A stretch of DNA of 64,000 bases from Schlesneria paludicola DSM 18645 (GTDB lineage Bacteria; Planctomycetota; Planctomycetia; Planctomycetales; Planctomycetaceae): assembly GCA_945876035.1 (NCBI GenBank), contig CAMCMU010000005.1, positions 1 through 64,000 of the forward strand, in the 5' to 3' direction. Under the pieces are notes generated by a model. It saw only the letters and a list, made by a program, of their open reading frames with translations. It made no database searches and was not told the DNA's origin. Below, piece by piece: positions 1 through 10,063 of the stretch. Numbering within the stretch: the first letter of the stretch is position 1; every line of letters starts with the position of its first letter. Both the position numbers and the translations under genes were made by a program.

Positions 1-470
1 CCACCACCACCACCCCCACCACCACCACCACCACTGCCACCGCCACCGCCACCACCACCATTCGGCGGGGATTGAAGTTGTTTGATGATTTCTTCGAGGT
101 CGCGAATCACTTGTTGTTGAATTTTTGTTGTCTGCTCATCGGTCTGCCCGCCGTCGAGCCTGTCACTTGCCAAACGCATCCCCTTGGCAACGCGATCAAG
201 CGTGTCTTCCTTCTGCGGCAGAGCTGGCGTGCCGTCGATTTCTAATCGTTCGTTTGCCCGTTTGTGGAGGCTGGACGGCTGTTTTTCAGGCGGATCCGGC
301 TTGGCTGTCGCCTCATCGGCGGCATTCACGACTGCCATCGACCAGACGGCGACGGTGGTCACCAACCAGGCATGAATTCGGTACCCCCAGACTGGGAGCG
401 GAGCAGGAGTTCTGCCTGACGAACCGAGAGTGATCTTTGGTACAATGCTCGGGAGTCGGGTGGTTGTCAT
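1..470 (-). CDS. Secreted polyglycine-rich protein, partial at the left edge
   Basis: Translating the minus strand from ATG at 468-470 gives an open frame that runs off the window. It starts MTTTRLPSIV, has a hydrophobic stretch at about residues 30-50 ending near NAADEATA (a plausible signal peptide), and then a Pro/Lys-rich linker. A helical segment follows (about 80-130, with MRLASDRL and QQQVIRDLEEIIKQL), and then a glycine run coded by GGT/GGC repeats at 1-58. The ATG overlaps the TGA of the 1282-residue gene before it (ATGA), so the two are translationally coupled. I recognise no named domain. In my recollection planctomycetes often carry a small secreted protein of this build beside such giant membrane proteins. 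Function is unknown and the C-terminus is missing. Confidence 0.75.
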   Translation of the reverse strand, partial: MTTTRLPSIVPKITLGSSGRTPAPLPVWGYRIHAWLVTTVAVWSMAVVNAADEATAKPDPPEKQPSSLHKRANERLEIDGTPALPQKEDTLDRVAKGMRLASDRLDGGQTDEQTTKIQQQVIRDLEEIIKQLQSPPNGGGGGGGGSGGGGGGGGGG

Positions 471-3400
471 TCGTTCCTCCTGTTGTCAGGTTTGTCGTTG
501 TCTTGCCGATTGTCGCCAGTGGGTGGCTTGTCGCTTTCCGGCCGGTTTTGACTGATCTTGGCAACCAGATCGCGGGTCAGCCGAGCGACTTCGTCCTGTT
601 CTTCCGCAAGGCGTGCGAGTTCCGACACCGTCTCCGGAGCGAGCGTTCCTGTGTCGTCACGCAATCCCTGAAGCTGGCGTGTCCGTTCCAGAAACTCCTC
701 TTGGAGCATTTTAAGCATTTTGAGTTGTGAGATTTGAGAGAGAACCTCACCGGGAGGGCTGGCCTTTTCAGGCTCCTGCGGATCGTCGTCGGGCGGTCGT
801 TCGGCGGAATTTGGTGTTTGCCGAGAATCGGGCGTCTTTCCAAGTTCCTTTTGTTTGAGGACGAGCACAAGACTTTCAATGGCCCTAGCCGCCGCACGTT
901 CCAGAGCCAGTGTCGGTAAATCGGTCTGTTTCTCTTGGAGACGATCTGCGGCCCGTTCCAAATTTTTGGAGGCTCGACGCAAGACAAGAGACAAAACCGC
1001 GGTCACAGATAACGTGCTTTGCAGGCCGTCGACCTCCGTCTGTAATTTGCGTTCCGTCACAGCAAGGTCGCGCAGTGACTTGAGCTGACCACGGCTGAGG
1101 CTCCCTCGGGCAAGGCGTTCCGCCTCCAGCCGTTCGGTTTCTGTGACGACGACCTGCTGTCGCGTTAGCAAGCTCTGCAGCGCATCTTCAACCTTTTCGA
1201 GTTGCTCAACGGCCAAGCGTTCTTGGGCGATTCTCTTTTCCAGAGCCAAGTCTCGCTCTACCTGATCGATGTCGTCGACAACCTCTTGCATCTCTTCGAC
1301 GGCATCATCCGTCTGCTCCAGTGTCTGGAGTTGCTCCTCAATTTTTTCGACCCGTTGAGTGGCACGGGACGCGGCCTCGGACGGCTGACGTAACTGCAAT
1401 CGCTGCAGTTTTCGCTCAGCCTGACGAAGTTTTTCGCCGATTTCTTGTTGACGCTGTCGCCATTCATCGATCGATTCCCGCTGATCCGTCGCCTCTTGGT
1501 GCGATGCGGCCTGCTGAGTCGCATCCACGAGCTCCGCTTGCTCCTGATGGAGCGTTCCAAAGTCCTGCATCGCCTGATCCACTTGTTTTACGAGCCGTTC
1601 GAGGTCATCGGTCGGCTTCTGCTCAAGTTGTCTGTCGAGTTCCTTAAGTTGCTGAATTGCCTGTTGCTGGACTTGCGACGCAGCACCAAACTTGTTGTCA
1701 CCGATATCGGTCGCCGCTTCACGCAGATCCCCTGCGGTGCCCGCCTTCAACAACTCGTCTCGGGCCTCCTCCAATCGCTCAGCAGTGTCCGCATCTCGCG
1801 GTCTTAGGTTTTTGGCGGCGTGATCGAGCTGCTTGAGAAATTGTTCGACCTGATCAGCAATCTTCCGCTGTTTCGCAGCCAGCTTTCCTAAATCGGCCTT
1901 CTCTTGAGCTGACAAATCCAACTCCGATTTTGTCAGTGTCTGCTGGCCAAGTTCCACGGACTGCCGCTGCACTTGTTCCTGATCCGAAATGACAGACCTC
2001 AATTCGCGTGAGACATCGCGCCGATCACGCCAATCCGCGAACATCTCTTCCAATTCTTGCAGGGACCTGACCGCTTGACGTTGCCGTGTTTGAGCATCGT
2101 TCAGTGATTGAGCGAGTGGGGATTGGGGGGCATGATGCGGAACAGAAGCAAACTCAAGGCCGGGATTCAACCCTTGAACTTGGGGGACCGAGACTTCTTT
2201 TTTGTCGACTCGGGGATTGGCAATTGGTTCGTCCGGAGGCTTGGCTTGAAGCGGAATGACGGGGTCAGCAGTCGTCACGCCATTTTCAGGTTGAGCAGCG
2301 AGACCGGCCGCTTCTTCGGCCTGTTTCGTGGCTCGGGTCAATGCGAGGTCAATGTCCGGGAACTGATCGTGACCAAGCCGCGACAACTCTGCGACAAAGA
2401 GGTCCAGCCGAGACTCTGTCGCAGAGTCATCAATCCTGTTGGCTCGAAACGCATCCCGTAATTGCTGGGCTTGCGATTGGACACTGTCGATGGGGTTGAG
2501 CAGTCGCGCGGCCGCCTGTTTTTGGTCAAGCTCGATCCTCTGCAGTTGGTCGATGTCTTGGACTCGCAGTTCGCCCGTTTTGTCGAGTTGGGTTTGCAGT
2601 TCACTCGTCTGCTGTGTCGCCCGCTGTTGGAGACCAGCCGCAGATTTCAATTCGTCGAGCAACCGAGCCATTTGATGGGCAAGCTCCTTGAGCTTGTCCT
2701 CCTTGGAGACGATGACGATTGTTCGTGTCGTGCTTTGGCCGAGATGTTTTTCGGGGCCGAGATCATAATCGTCCGTGGCTTCGGCTCTAAAAACGATGCG
2801 GCTCCCAAGAGGCAACTGCCATTCGGCGAGATTCCAAACGTCGACGGGTGCGAGAAATGTGACCGAGCTGGGATCGACGGTGGCTGTCAACAATGGCACC
2901 ACATTTGCCGGTGTTGCTGCGTTGATTTGGTAGACCAGTCGCATGTCTTTCAGACCCAGGTCATCTTTTGCAAGCATCTTGATGGACAGCTCGGCATCGG
3001 AAGTCAGCAGAATGTCGGAAACGGGCGACTCGATGACCACTTGCGGAATTTGATCGACTACTCCGAAGAGTTCATAGTGGGGTGTTTCCCGATCGGTGAA
3101 TCCGTCCTCATCGATCAGCTCCAACCAGTAAACGTCAGCACCCGGATCGCCGAGGGTAAACGTTGCGTTAAACGACTGGCGATCATCGGCCAAGGCAAGT
3201 CGTACAGCCGACTTTTCACCGATCCGTAGACTCGCAGATTTCAGTGGCTTGTCCGCCCGTGCACTGACATGGACGCTTGTCCCGAGCAATCCACGAACGT
3301 GACCGACTCCCGGTGGTAGTCGCTCCACCCGGCGTCCCGCATACTTCGGTGGTTCGATGCGGACCTCCAGCATGGTGAAGGTCGGAGGCGGGACGACCTC

Positions 3401-4315
3401 AAGATGTACGAAGGACATGGAATCATCGTCGCCGCCCGTCGCCCGGAAGTGCAAAGGACCTTCTGTGGCAATCCAGTGAAGGACCGCGGCCTGATGCGGC
3501 GTCCCTTGGTCATCGCGGATTGTTGTCGGACGCAATAGTTCCCGGATCAATTCTTTCTGCGTGCCAACTCGGTGTTCATACCAGACACGATCAGGGAGTG
3601 GGCCTCGGTCGTTGACGACATACACTTCCAGAGCCTCACCTCGCGCGATTCGAAGTGGCTTTTCGGAATTCAAGGTCAACGGCGACAGATCTGGATGCAC
3701 AAGACGCAGATCAAACCGGCGTGGCCAAGGAATCTTTGCCAAGGGGAACAGCAATCGCTTCACTGTTGTCGCGGCTTCCACGGGATGGAAGATCGCGACG
3801 GTGGACACAATCAGCAGCAGCAGTGAACCTGCAACGGTCACCCCCCACACCGCCTGAGATCCGGCAATATCCCGAGGCTCAATCTGTTCCAAGTCACGAA
3901 TCGCACGCTCCACGACGACACGCTGCAACTCGGGCGATCCGGCATTGGAGTCGAGGCGATTTTCAAGGAATTCAACCGCGCTTACAACGCGACTTTGCAA
4001 ATTTGGGAAACGATGTTCTATGCGTGACGCAAGAAACGTCGCTCCCAAGGGCTGTCTGAGCGGTCGAATCAATCGCGTCCACAGCACGACACACGAGGCC
4101 GTGAACAACGAAATCCCGAGGATCAGCCGCAGCCCCGGATCGTCGAAATGAATCCACCAGTCAAGAATTCCGATGCCGAGCAAGCCCCCCAACAGCACAA
4201 GGACTGTCCATGACATACCCCACGCCCACAGCAGCAGTCGGACACGATTGCGCAAGTCTGTGAGAGACTCATCAATAATGATTTTTTCGCGAGATTGATG
4301 GCGCTGCGTTGGCAT
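467..4315 (-). CDS. Giant membrane-anchored coiled-coil protein (DUF4175-like)
   Basis: This 1282-residue protein has hydrophobic segments near residues 28-53, 62-83 and 155-175, then a large, probably extracytoplasmic beta-rich part (about 200-550). The C-terminal half is very rich in Gln, Glu, Leu, Arg and Lys, with heptad-like runs typical of long coiled coils (about 550-1230), ending in a Pro/Asp/Asn-rich hydrophilic tail. The layout resembles DUF4175-type proteins of planctomycetes and alphaproteobacteria, whose role is not established. The start at 4315 is divergent from recQ across a 250-bp gap. The stop overlaps the start of the small secreted protein downstream, so the pair is probably one operon. 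The family name is an inference from architecture. Confidence 0.8.
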   Translation of the reverse strand: MPTQRHQSREKIIIDESLTDLRNRVRLLLWAWGMSWTVLVLLGGLLGIGILDWWIHFDDPGLRLILGISLFTASCVVLWTRLIRPLRQPLGATFLASRIEHRFPNLQSRVVSAVEFLENRLDSNAGSPELQRVVVERAIRDLEQIEPRDIAGSQAVWGVTVAGSLLLLIVSTVAIFHPVEAATTVKRLLFPLAKIPWPRRFDLRLVHPDLSPLTLNSEKPLRIARGEALEVYVVNDRGPLPDRVWYEHRVGTQKELIRELLRPTTIRDDQGTPHQAAVLHWIATEGPLHFRATGGDDDSMSFVHLEVVPPPTFTMLEVRIEPPKYAGRRVERLPPGVGHVRGLLGTSVHVSARADKPLKSASLRIGEKSAVRLALADDRQSFNATFTLGDPGADVYWLELIDEDGFTDRETPHYELFGVVDQIPQVVIESPVSDILLTSDAELSIKMLAKDDLGLKDMRLVYQINAATPANVVPLLTATVDPSSVTFLAPVDVWNLAEWQLPLGSRIVFRAEATDDYDLGPEKHLGQSTTRTIVIVSKEDKLKELAHQMARLLDELKSAAGLQQRATQQTSELQTQLDKTGELRVQDIDQLQRIELDQKQAAARLLNPIDSVQSQAQQLRDAFRANRIDDSATESRLDLFVAELSRLGHDQFPDIDLALTRATKQAEEAAGLAAQPENGVTTADPVIPLQAKPPDEPIANPRVDKKEVSVPQVQGLNPGLEFASVPHHAPQSPLAQSLNDAQTRQRQAVRSLQELEEMFADWRDRRDVSRELRSVISDQEQVQRQSVELGQQTLTKSELDLSAQEKADLGKLAAKQRKIADQVEQFLKQLDHAAKNLRPRDADTAERLEEARDELLKAGTAGDLREAATDIGDNKFGAASQVQQQAIQQLKELDRQLEQKPTDDLERLVKQVDQAMQDFGTLHQEQAELVDATQQAASHQEATDQRESIDEWRQRQQEIGEKLRQAERKLQRLQLRQPSEAASRATQRVEKIEEQLQTLEQTDDAVEEMQEVVDDIDQVERDLALEKRIAQERLAVEQLEKVEDALQSLLTRQQVVVTETERLEAERLARGSLSRGQLKSLRDLAVTERKLQTEVDGLQSTLSVTAVLSLVLRRASKNLERAADRLQEKQTDLPTLALERAAARAIESLVLVLKQKELGKTPDSRQTPNSAERPPDDDPQEPEKASPPGEVLSQISQLKMLKMLQEEFLERTRQLQGLRDDTGTLAPETVSELARLAEEQDEVARLTRDLVAKISQNRPESDKPPTGDNRQDNDKPDNRRNE

Positions 4316-4566
4316 AGCGACTCCTCTGGAGTGGGTCGAAGGTCAATCGTCCTTCCCCCCGGAAAGCGTCGGATTCTACTCGGCACGGTCGTTCGACGAT
4401 ATCATCTCCATCTTCTGTGAGTTTAATGAACAAGGGAAGGGCCGGACTCCTGCTCGGCCGGAAGCTTTCCGAAGAGTTTGTTGCGATCGCGCCTTCGCCG
4501 AAGTCTGGTCGGTGCGATACCGGTTTCATCCAACAATGATCACTGCTCCGGCCTCTCTCTCAAGTT

Positions 4567-6864
4567 GTGGCGGGGGCTCTAGAAAACGCCACCGTGCCTG
4601 CTGCCAAAAACTCGGCCCTCGGCCCAAACACCGCCCTGCAAACAGCACTGTTCCACTATTGGGGTTACGACGCGTTTCGGCCATTGCAGGCGGAAGCGAT
4701 GCGTGCTGTCGTTGAGCACAGAGATTCTGTCGTCGTGCTCCCGACGGGCGGGGGGAAATCGATTTGTTTTCAGGCTCCAGCGGTGACCATGCCCGGGCTA
4801 GCGGTCGTCGTCTCTCCACTGATCTCGCTGATGAAGGATCAGGTCGACGCTCTGGTCGAATGTGGAATTCCGGCGGCGGGCGTCAATAGTTCCATGCCGG
4901 CGAGAGAGTTACAGCGGGTTTCTGAGCGTGTCCGACGCCGTGAACTGAAATTACTCTACGTCGCTCCCGAACGGCTTTGTACGGAAAAGATGCTTTCCTT
5001 TTTGGACGATGCCAATGTTTCCTTCTTTGCCATCGACGAAGCTCACTGCATCAGCGCGTGGGGCCATGACTTTCGGCCCGAGTATCGGATGTTGAAACAG
5101 TTGCGGACACGATTCCCCAAGGTCGGTGTGCATGCCTATACCGCCACAGCCACGCAACAGGTCCGCGACGATATTGTCGAACAGTTGGGGCTGAAAAATG
5201 TTGAGCAACTCGTTGGCTCATTTGATCGTCCAAATCTGGTTTATCGTGTCGTCAGGAAAAGCGACGTCCTGAAACAGGTACGGCAAGTGATCGACTCCCA
5301 TCCCGGCGAGTCGGGAATCGTTTACTGCATTTCCAGACGTGAGGTGGATGACATTTCGGAAGCCTTGTCGCAAGCGGGCTACCGTGTTCGGCCCTATCAT
5401 GCCGGCCTTTCCGACTCGAATCGCCACAAGCATCAAGAGGAATTCCTGAATGATGACATTCAGATTGTGGTGGCCACCGTCGCGTTTGGCATGGGCATTG
5501 ACAAGTCGGACGTGCGGTTCGTGATTCATACCGGCTCACCCAAATCCATCGAGCACTACCAACAAGAGACCGGTCGTGCCGGACGCGATGGTTTGGATGC
5601 TCATTGCTGGCTGCTGTGGAGCGTCGCCAATTTCATTACTTGGCGGCGGATGATGAGTGACCTGCCGGGCGCGGCATTCAAGCTGGCGGACGACAGCCTG
5701 CGTTCGATGGAACGGTTTTGTAACGGTGTCATCTGCCGACATCGAGCATTGGTTGAACACTTTGGGCAGAGCTATACCGTCGCGAATTGCGGCGCCTGTG
5801 ATGTCTGTCAGGATCAATTGGAACTCATGCCCGATGCACATGTCTTGGGTCAGAAAATTTTGTCGTGCGTCGTCCGATTGAAGGAGAGTTTCGGCGCCGG
5901 ATACGTTGCTCAGGTCCTCACGGGCTCGCAAGAAGCACGCATTATCGACAGTGGACATCATCGATTGAGTACTTATGGACTGATGCAGGAGATTCCAAAA
6001 TCGCATGTCCACGACTGGATCGAACAGCTTGCCGCCCAAGGCTATTTGCAACGAGTTGCTGTCGGGTCAGGTGATTTCCAAGTGTTGTCTGTGACGCCCG
6101 AGGGCTGGCAGGTGTTACGTGGTGAAGCCTCTCCGCAGTTACTCCGTCCCGCAGCGAAAACGTCCAAGGGACCACGGGGGACTCGCACCGAAGAGACATC
6201 GTGGGAGGGTATCAACCGTCCACTCTTCGAAGTCCTGCGGGGAATTCGCCGGAAATTGGCCGCAGAACGTGGTGTGCCCCCTTTCATCGTGTTCGGCGAT
6301 ACGACGATTCGGGATCTGGCGCGGCGAAGACCATCAACAATCGACGGATTTCGACTGGCACCAGGAGTCGGCGACAAAAAGACCGCTGACTACGGCGAGA
6401 TCTTCATTGAAGCGATTCGAAACTTTTGCGAAGAACAGGGCGAGTCCTTCGACGCCGAAGCCGTCAGCACGCCATCGGACAGCGAACGAAGTGTGACCCC
6501 CAAGCGGATTGTCTCTGCCGACAAGAAGCCGATAAGCGCGCTCGCTCACAAGCAAACCGCCTTTGAAATGTTTCAGCAAGGTGACACGATTGCCGCCGTC
6601 ATGTCGGCGACAAACCGTGCGAAATCCACCGTGTCGGAATATCTGGTGGAATTCATTCAACACACCGTTCTCAGCGAGCCTTTCCCTTGGTTGGACGCGG
6701 AAACATTCCGACAAGTTGCTGACGCCGCACGCGGCGTGGGACTCGAAAAACTTCGCCCGCTGTTCGAAGCCTTGGACGGAACGGTGACCTATGATTCCTT
6801 GCGCATTTCCGTCGCTTGTCTGCGCAATCTTCCACCGGATGAGACCTCGGGGATCGATTTGTGA
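4567..6864 (+). CDS. recQ: ATP-dependent DNA helicase RecQ
   Basis: A superfamily 2 helicase of 765 residues that unwinds DNA 3' to 5' in recombination and fork repair. Visible motifs are FRPLQAEAM (motif 0, about 37), Walker A PTGGGKS (59-65), DEAH at 157-160, and the motif VI region QETGRAGRDG. The RecQ zinc cluster is CRHRALVEHFG...CGACDVC. A winged-helix RQC domain follows, then an HRDC domain at about 545-620 (PLFEVLRGIRRKLA). A C-terminal helix-turn-helix resembles HTH_40 (about 655-700, FQQGDTIAAVMSATNRAKST). The GTG at 4567 precedes the conserved core by about 25 residues; a GTG a few codons later is also possible. It is divergent from the giant membrane protein gene. Confidence 0.95.
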   Translation: MAGALENATVPAAKNSALGPNTALQTALFHYWGYDAFRPLQAEAMRAVVEHRDSVVVLPTGGGKSICFQAPAVTMPGLAVVVSPLISLMKDQVDALVECGIPAAGVNSSMPARELQRVSERVRRRELKLLYVAPERLCTEKMLSFLDDANVSFFAIDEAHCISAWGHDFRPEYRMLKQLRTRFPKVGVHAYTATATQQVRDDIVEQLGLKNVEQLVGSFDRPNLVYRVVRKSDVLKQVRQVIDSHPGESGIVYCISRREVDDISEALSQAGYRVRPYHAGLSDSNRHKHQEEFLNDDIQIVVATVAFGMGIDKSDVRFVIHTGSPKSIEHYQQETGRAGRDGLDAHCWLLWSVANFITWRRMMSDLPGAAFKLADDSLRSMERFCNGVICRHRALVEHFGQSYTVANCGACDVCQDQLELMPDAHVLGQKILSCVVRLKESFGAGYVAQVLTGSQEARIIDSGHHRLSTYGLMQEIPKSHVHDWIEQLAAQGYLQRVAVGSGDFQVLSVTPEGWQVLRGEASPQLLRPAAKTSKGPRGTRTEETSWEGINRPLFEVLRGIRRKLAAERGVPPFIVFGDTTIRDLARRRPSTIDGFRLAPGVGDKKTADYGEIFIEAIRNFCEEQGESFDAEAVSTPSDSERSVTPKRIVSADKKPISALAHKQTAFEMFQQGDTIAAVMSATNRAKSTVSEYLVEFIQHTVLSEPFPWLDAETFRQVADAARGVGLEKLRPLFEALDGTVTYDSLRISVACLRNLPPDETSGIDL

Positions 6865-6991
6865 TCGTATTCACGTGGCTCTTGAAGAATGGACTACTGT
6901 CACACACATCGGTCTGGGTATAATCATAAGCACTAACGTCTCGAAGTCGATTCTTTCTATTGGCCATGAGCAAAAAACATCGAAAGGTCCA

Positions 6992-9946
6992 ATGGTGAAC
7001 GCGCGACCGATCGCATTTCCTAGGCTGCGTTCAGAGAAGCTGGCGATGGCCAGAAACGCATGCCGATATTGCTGGCTTTCATTCCTTTCCTGTGGGAGAT
7101 TTCTGGTACTGGTGCCTCAACTCTTGTGGGCCCAGTCTTCCGCTGATCCGGTGGACTATGGGCGACAGATTCAGCCGATCCTTGCCAAGCGTTGCTACGC
7201 CTGTCACGGCCCCGACAAATCCGAGGGGGGATTGCGACTCAATGACAAGGAAGCGGTCTTCTCCCCACTGGAATCGGGCAAGCAAGCGTTGGCCGCGAAG
7301 GATTTGGATGCCAGTGAGTTGTACCGACGTGTGACCTCCCGGGACGAGGCAATCCAGATGCCACCCGAGGGAGATCCTCTGAGCGATGCGCAGATCGAGC
7401 TGATTCGCCGATGGATTGAGCAGGGAGCCGAATGGAAGGAGCACTGGGCTTTCGTCCCGCCAAACCCTCAGCCGCCTCCGTCCGTCAAGGACCGTCAATG
7501 GGTCTCGAATTCGATCGACGCATTCATTCTGAACAAACTCGAGCAGAACGGATTTGTACCGGCTCCCGCTTTGGAAAAGTCCGCCCTCTTGAGACGAGTC
7601 ACCTACGATCTGACGGGACTACCACCGACTCCCAACGAGGTTCAGGCATTTCTTGAGGATGAATCGCCAAAGGCTTACGAAAATGTCGTCGATCGGTTAT
7701 TGCAGTCGCCCTCTTTTGGTGAAACATGGGCCCGTCACTGGCTGGATGTTGTTCGCTATGCCGACACAAACAGTTTTGAGCGTGATGCGTCGAAGCCCAA
7801 TGCTTGGCGTTTTCGCGATTACGTGATCCGGTCACTCAATGAGGACAAACCGTACGATCAATTTGTCCGCGAGCAGCTCGCCGGAGACGAACTTCCTCAG
7901 GTCACGAGCGACTCAATCATTGCCACCGGATTCTACCGATTGGGGACATGGGACGACGAACCCGCGGACCGGTTGCTCGCCTTGTACGATGGTTTTGACG
8001 ATATCATCACGACGACGAGTCAGGCGTTTCTGGGACTCACCGTGAATTGTGCACGCTGCCACGATCACAAGATCGATCCAATTCCTCAACGCGATTATTA
8101 TCAATGGCTGGCATTGTTTCGGGGGATCACTCCTAATGGCAATCCCAGTCCCCACACCGAACGGGCGGTTTTCGAGAACGACGAGGCACGCCAAGCCCAT
8201 ACGGCGGCGCTGACGGTCAATCGGGAACAGGTCAATGCCGCACAGGCATCCCTACTCGCATTTGAAAACGAGTTTCGCGAACAAGCCTTGAAGTCGGAAT
8301 TGCTCGCGAACAATCCCGACATGGAGGACCTCGAATATCGGTTCTACCGTGATACATGGGACCGGATTCCCAATTTCGATGAGCTCAAGGCCGAAACAAT
8401 AGGCCCGCTGGAGCAGGGCTTTTTTGACATTTCACTGGCCACTCGCGACGTGTCATTCGGATTCGTCTTCGCGGGAATCCTGAAGGTTCCCAGTGACGGT
8501 GAGTACCTGTTTGAAATGGATTCTGACGATGGCTCATTGTTGACCGTCGGAGGTCAGATCCTTGTCAACCACGACGGAATTCACGGAATGGGAAGTCCGA
8601 AACTTGGAAAGGCGTTTTTCAAACAAGGACGGATACCAATTCGCGTTGACTACTTTCAGGGTGCACAGGGGAATAAGGGCCTTGCTGTCAAATGGTCCGG
8701 CCCCGGCTTTGAACAACGTTACCTGTCCGCCACCACGGAGGATGGGGAGCCCATCGGGAGCCGTCGCGGCAACAAACGCGATTTTAACCAACTAATCAAA
8801 CAGCACGGGCCGGAGTTACTTGGTCCACAACGGTTTGAAGAATACCAGTCCGTCAAAAAAACTGTTGAGGAGTTAAAACGGAAAAGAATTGATGGCGATT
8901 ATGCCTTGTGTGTGACCGAAGTCGGCCCCAATCCGCCGGAAACATTTCATCTCCAGCGAGGCAATCCGCAGTCTCAGGGAGACAAAGTGGAGCCGGCCTT
9001 CCTTTCGATTTTGGGGGGTGGTCAGCCAGTGTTGATTCCACAACCCGCCGAGGGTGCTCAATCTTCAGGCCGACGATTGGCGCTTGCTAACTGGATCGCT
9101 TCGCCTGAGAACCGTTTGACCGCACGCGTTCTCGTTAACCGAATCTGGCAACATCACTTCGGACGTGGAATTGTCAGATCTCCAAACAACTTTGGTCTGC
9201 TGGGGGATGCGCCGACGCATCCGGAATTGCTGGATTGGCTGGCGACCACCTTTGTCGCACAGGGTTGGCGCATGAAGCCCCTTCACAAGCTGATCCTCAT
9301 GTCCAATACCTACCGAATGTCCTCTCAGGGGAATGCTGTGGCGCATACGCGTGATCCATTGAACCAGACGTTTTGGCGTCACGACATACGTCGCCTCAAC
9401 GCCGAGGAAATTCGAGACTCCATTCTCGCGGTGAGCGGAGTTTTTAATCCGAAAATGTATGGACCGGGTGTCTACCCTGAAATCAGCGATGAAGTCAAAG
9501 CTGGCCAATCCAGTCCGGGCAGTGGTTGGGGGACTTCGACTCCGGAAGATCAGGTGAGACGCAGCATCTATGTGCATGTGAAGCGTAGCTTGGTGCTGCC
9601 AATATTAGCGGACTTCGATTTCGCGGATACCGACAGCAGCTGTGCGGCGCGTTTTACAACGACTCAGCCAACCCAAGCACTCGGAATGCTGAACGGCAAG
9701 TTCCTTAACGACCAAGCGGGTGCGTTGGCAAGACGTCTGCGCCACGAAGCGGGAGATCAGGTGCAGGCTCAGGCAAGGCTGGCATACCGTCTTGCGTTGG
9801 GCCATGAACCGGATATCGCTGCCGTTCAGCGAGGCATCCGGCTGATTGAAGTCTTGCAGTCCCAGCATGCGCAGTCTGCCGATCAAGCCTTGAACCAATT
9901 TTGCTTGATGATTCTCAACCTGAACGAATTTGTCTACGTCGACTGA
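6992..9946 (+). CDS. PSCyt1-PSCyt2-PA14-PSD1 planctomycete cytochrome c-like protein
   Basis: A 984-residue exported protein. A signal-like segment (about 30-45) is followed by a Planctomycete cytochrome C domain with the heme motif CYACH. A PSCyt2/DUF1549 domain comes next (about 160-370, ARHWLDVVRYADT). A PA14 lectin-like domain sits at about 450-560 (DSDDGSLLTVGGQ), and the C-terminal PSD1/DUF1553 domain includes RVLVNRIWQHHFGRG. The frame opens further upstream inside recQ, but ATG at 6992 has an AAAGG-type ribosome site and leaves the signal segment near the N-terminus; ATG 7046 is an alternative. It lies 117 bp upstream of a DUF1501 gene, the usual planctomycete pairing. The biochemical role is unproven; polysaccharide degradation is often proposed. 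Confidence 0.93.
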   Translation: MVNARPIAFPRLRSEKLAMARNACRYCWLSFLSCGRFLVLVPQLLWAQSSADPVDYGRQIQPILAKRCYACHGPDKSEGGLRLNDKEAVFSPLESGKQALAAKDLDASELYRRVTSRDEAIQMPPEGDPLSDAQIELIRRWIEQGAEWKEHWAFVPPNPQPPPSVKDRQWVSNSIDAFILNKLEQNGFVPAPALEKSALLRRVTYDLTGLPPTPNEVQAFLEDESPKAYENVVDRLLQSPSFGETWARHWLDVVRYADTNSFERDASKPNAWRFRDYVIRSLNEDKPYDQFVREQLAGDELPQVTSDSIIATGFYRLGTWDDEPADRLLALYDGFDDIITTTSQAFLGLTVNCARCHDHKIDPIPQRDYYQWLALFRGITPNGNPSPHTERAVFENDEARQAHTAALTVNREQVNAAQASLLAFENEFREQALKSELLANNPDMEDLEYRFYRDTWDRIPNFDELKAETIGPLEQGFFDISLATRDVSFGFVFAGILKVPSDGEYLFEMDSDDGSLLTVGGQILVNHDGIHGMGSPKLGKAFFKQGRIPIRVDYFQGAQGNKGLAVKWSGPGFEQRYLSATTEDGEPIGSRRGNKRDFNQLIKQHGPELLGPQRFEEYQSVKKTVEELKRKRIDGDYALCVTEVGPNPPETFHLQRGNPQSQGDKVEPAFLSILGGGQPVLIPQPAEGAQSSGRRLALANWIASPENRLTARVLVNRIWQHHFGRGIVRSPNNFGLLGDAPTHPELLDWLATTFVAQGWRMKPLHKLILMSNTYRMSSQGNAVAHTRDPLNQTFWRHDIRRLNAEEIRDSILAVSGVFNPKMYGPGVYPEISDEVKAGQSSPGSGWGTSTPEDQVRRSIYVHVKRSLVLPILADFDFADTDSSCAARFTTTQPTQALGMLNGKFLNDQAGALARRLRHEAGDQVQAQARLAYRLALGHEPDIAAVQRGIRLIEVLQSQHAQSADQALNQFCLMILNLNEFVYVD

Positions 9947-10063
9947 ATTTGAATCTCGTAACCTTGTTGTTTGAACAGAGACTCAGTTGCAGAAACTCCG
10001 CATTTTTCTCTTTTCATAAAGCCAGCCAAACCAGATGAACTCAACAAAAACGCGAGGAGTATC

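Noticed and set aside
2462-3229. 255-codon open frame on the plus strand inside the giant coiled-coil gene
   Set aside because: It is antisense to a gene with clear protein character and shows no domain.
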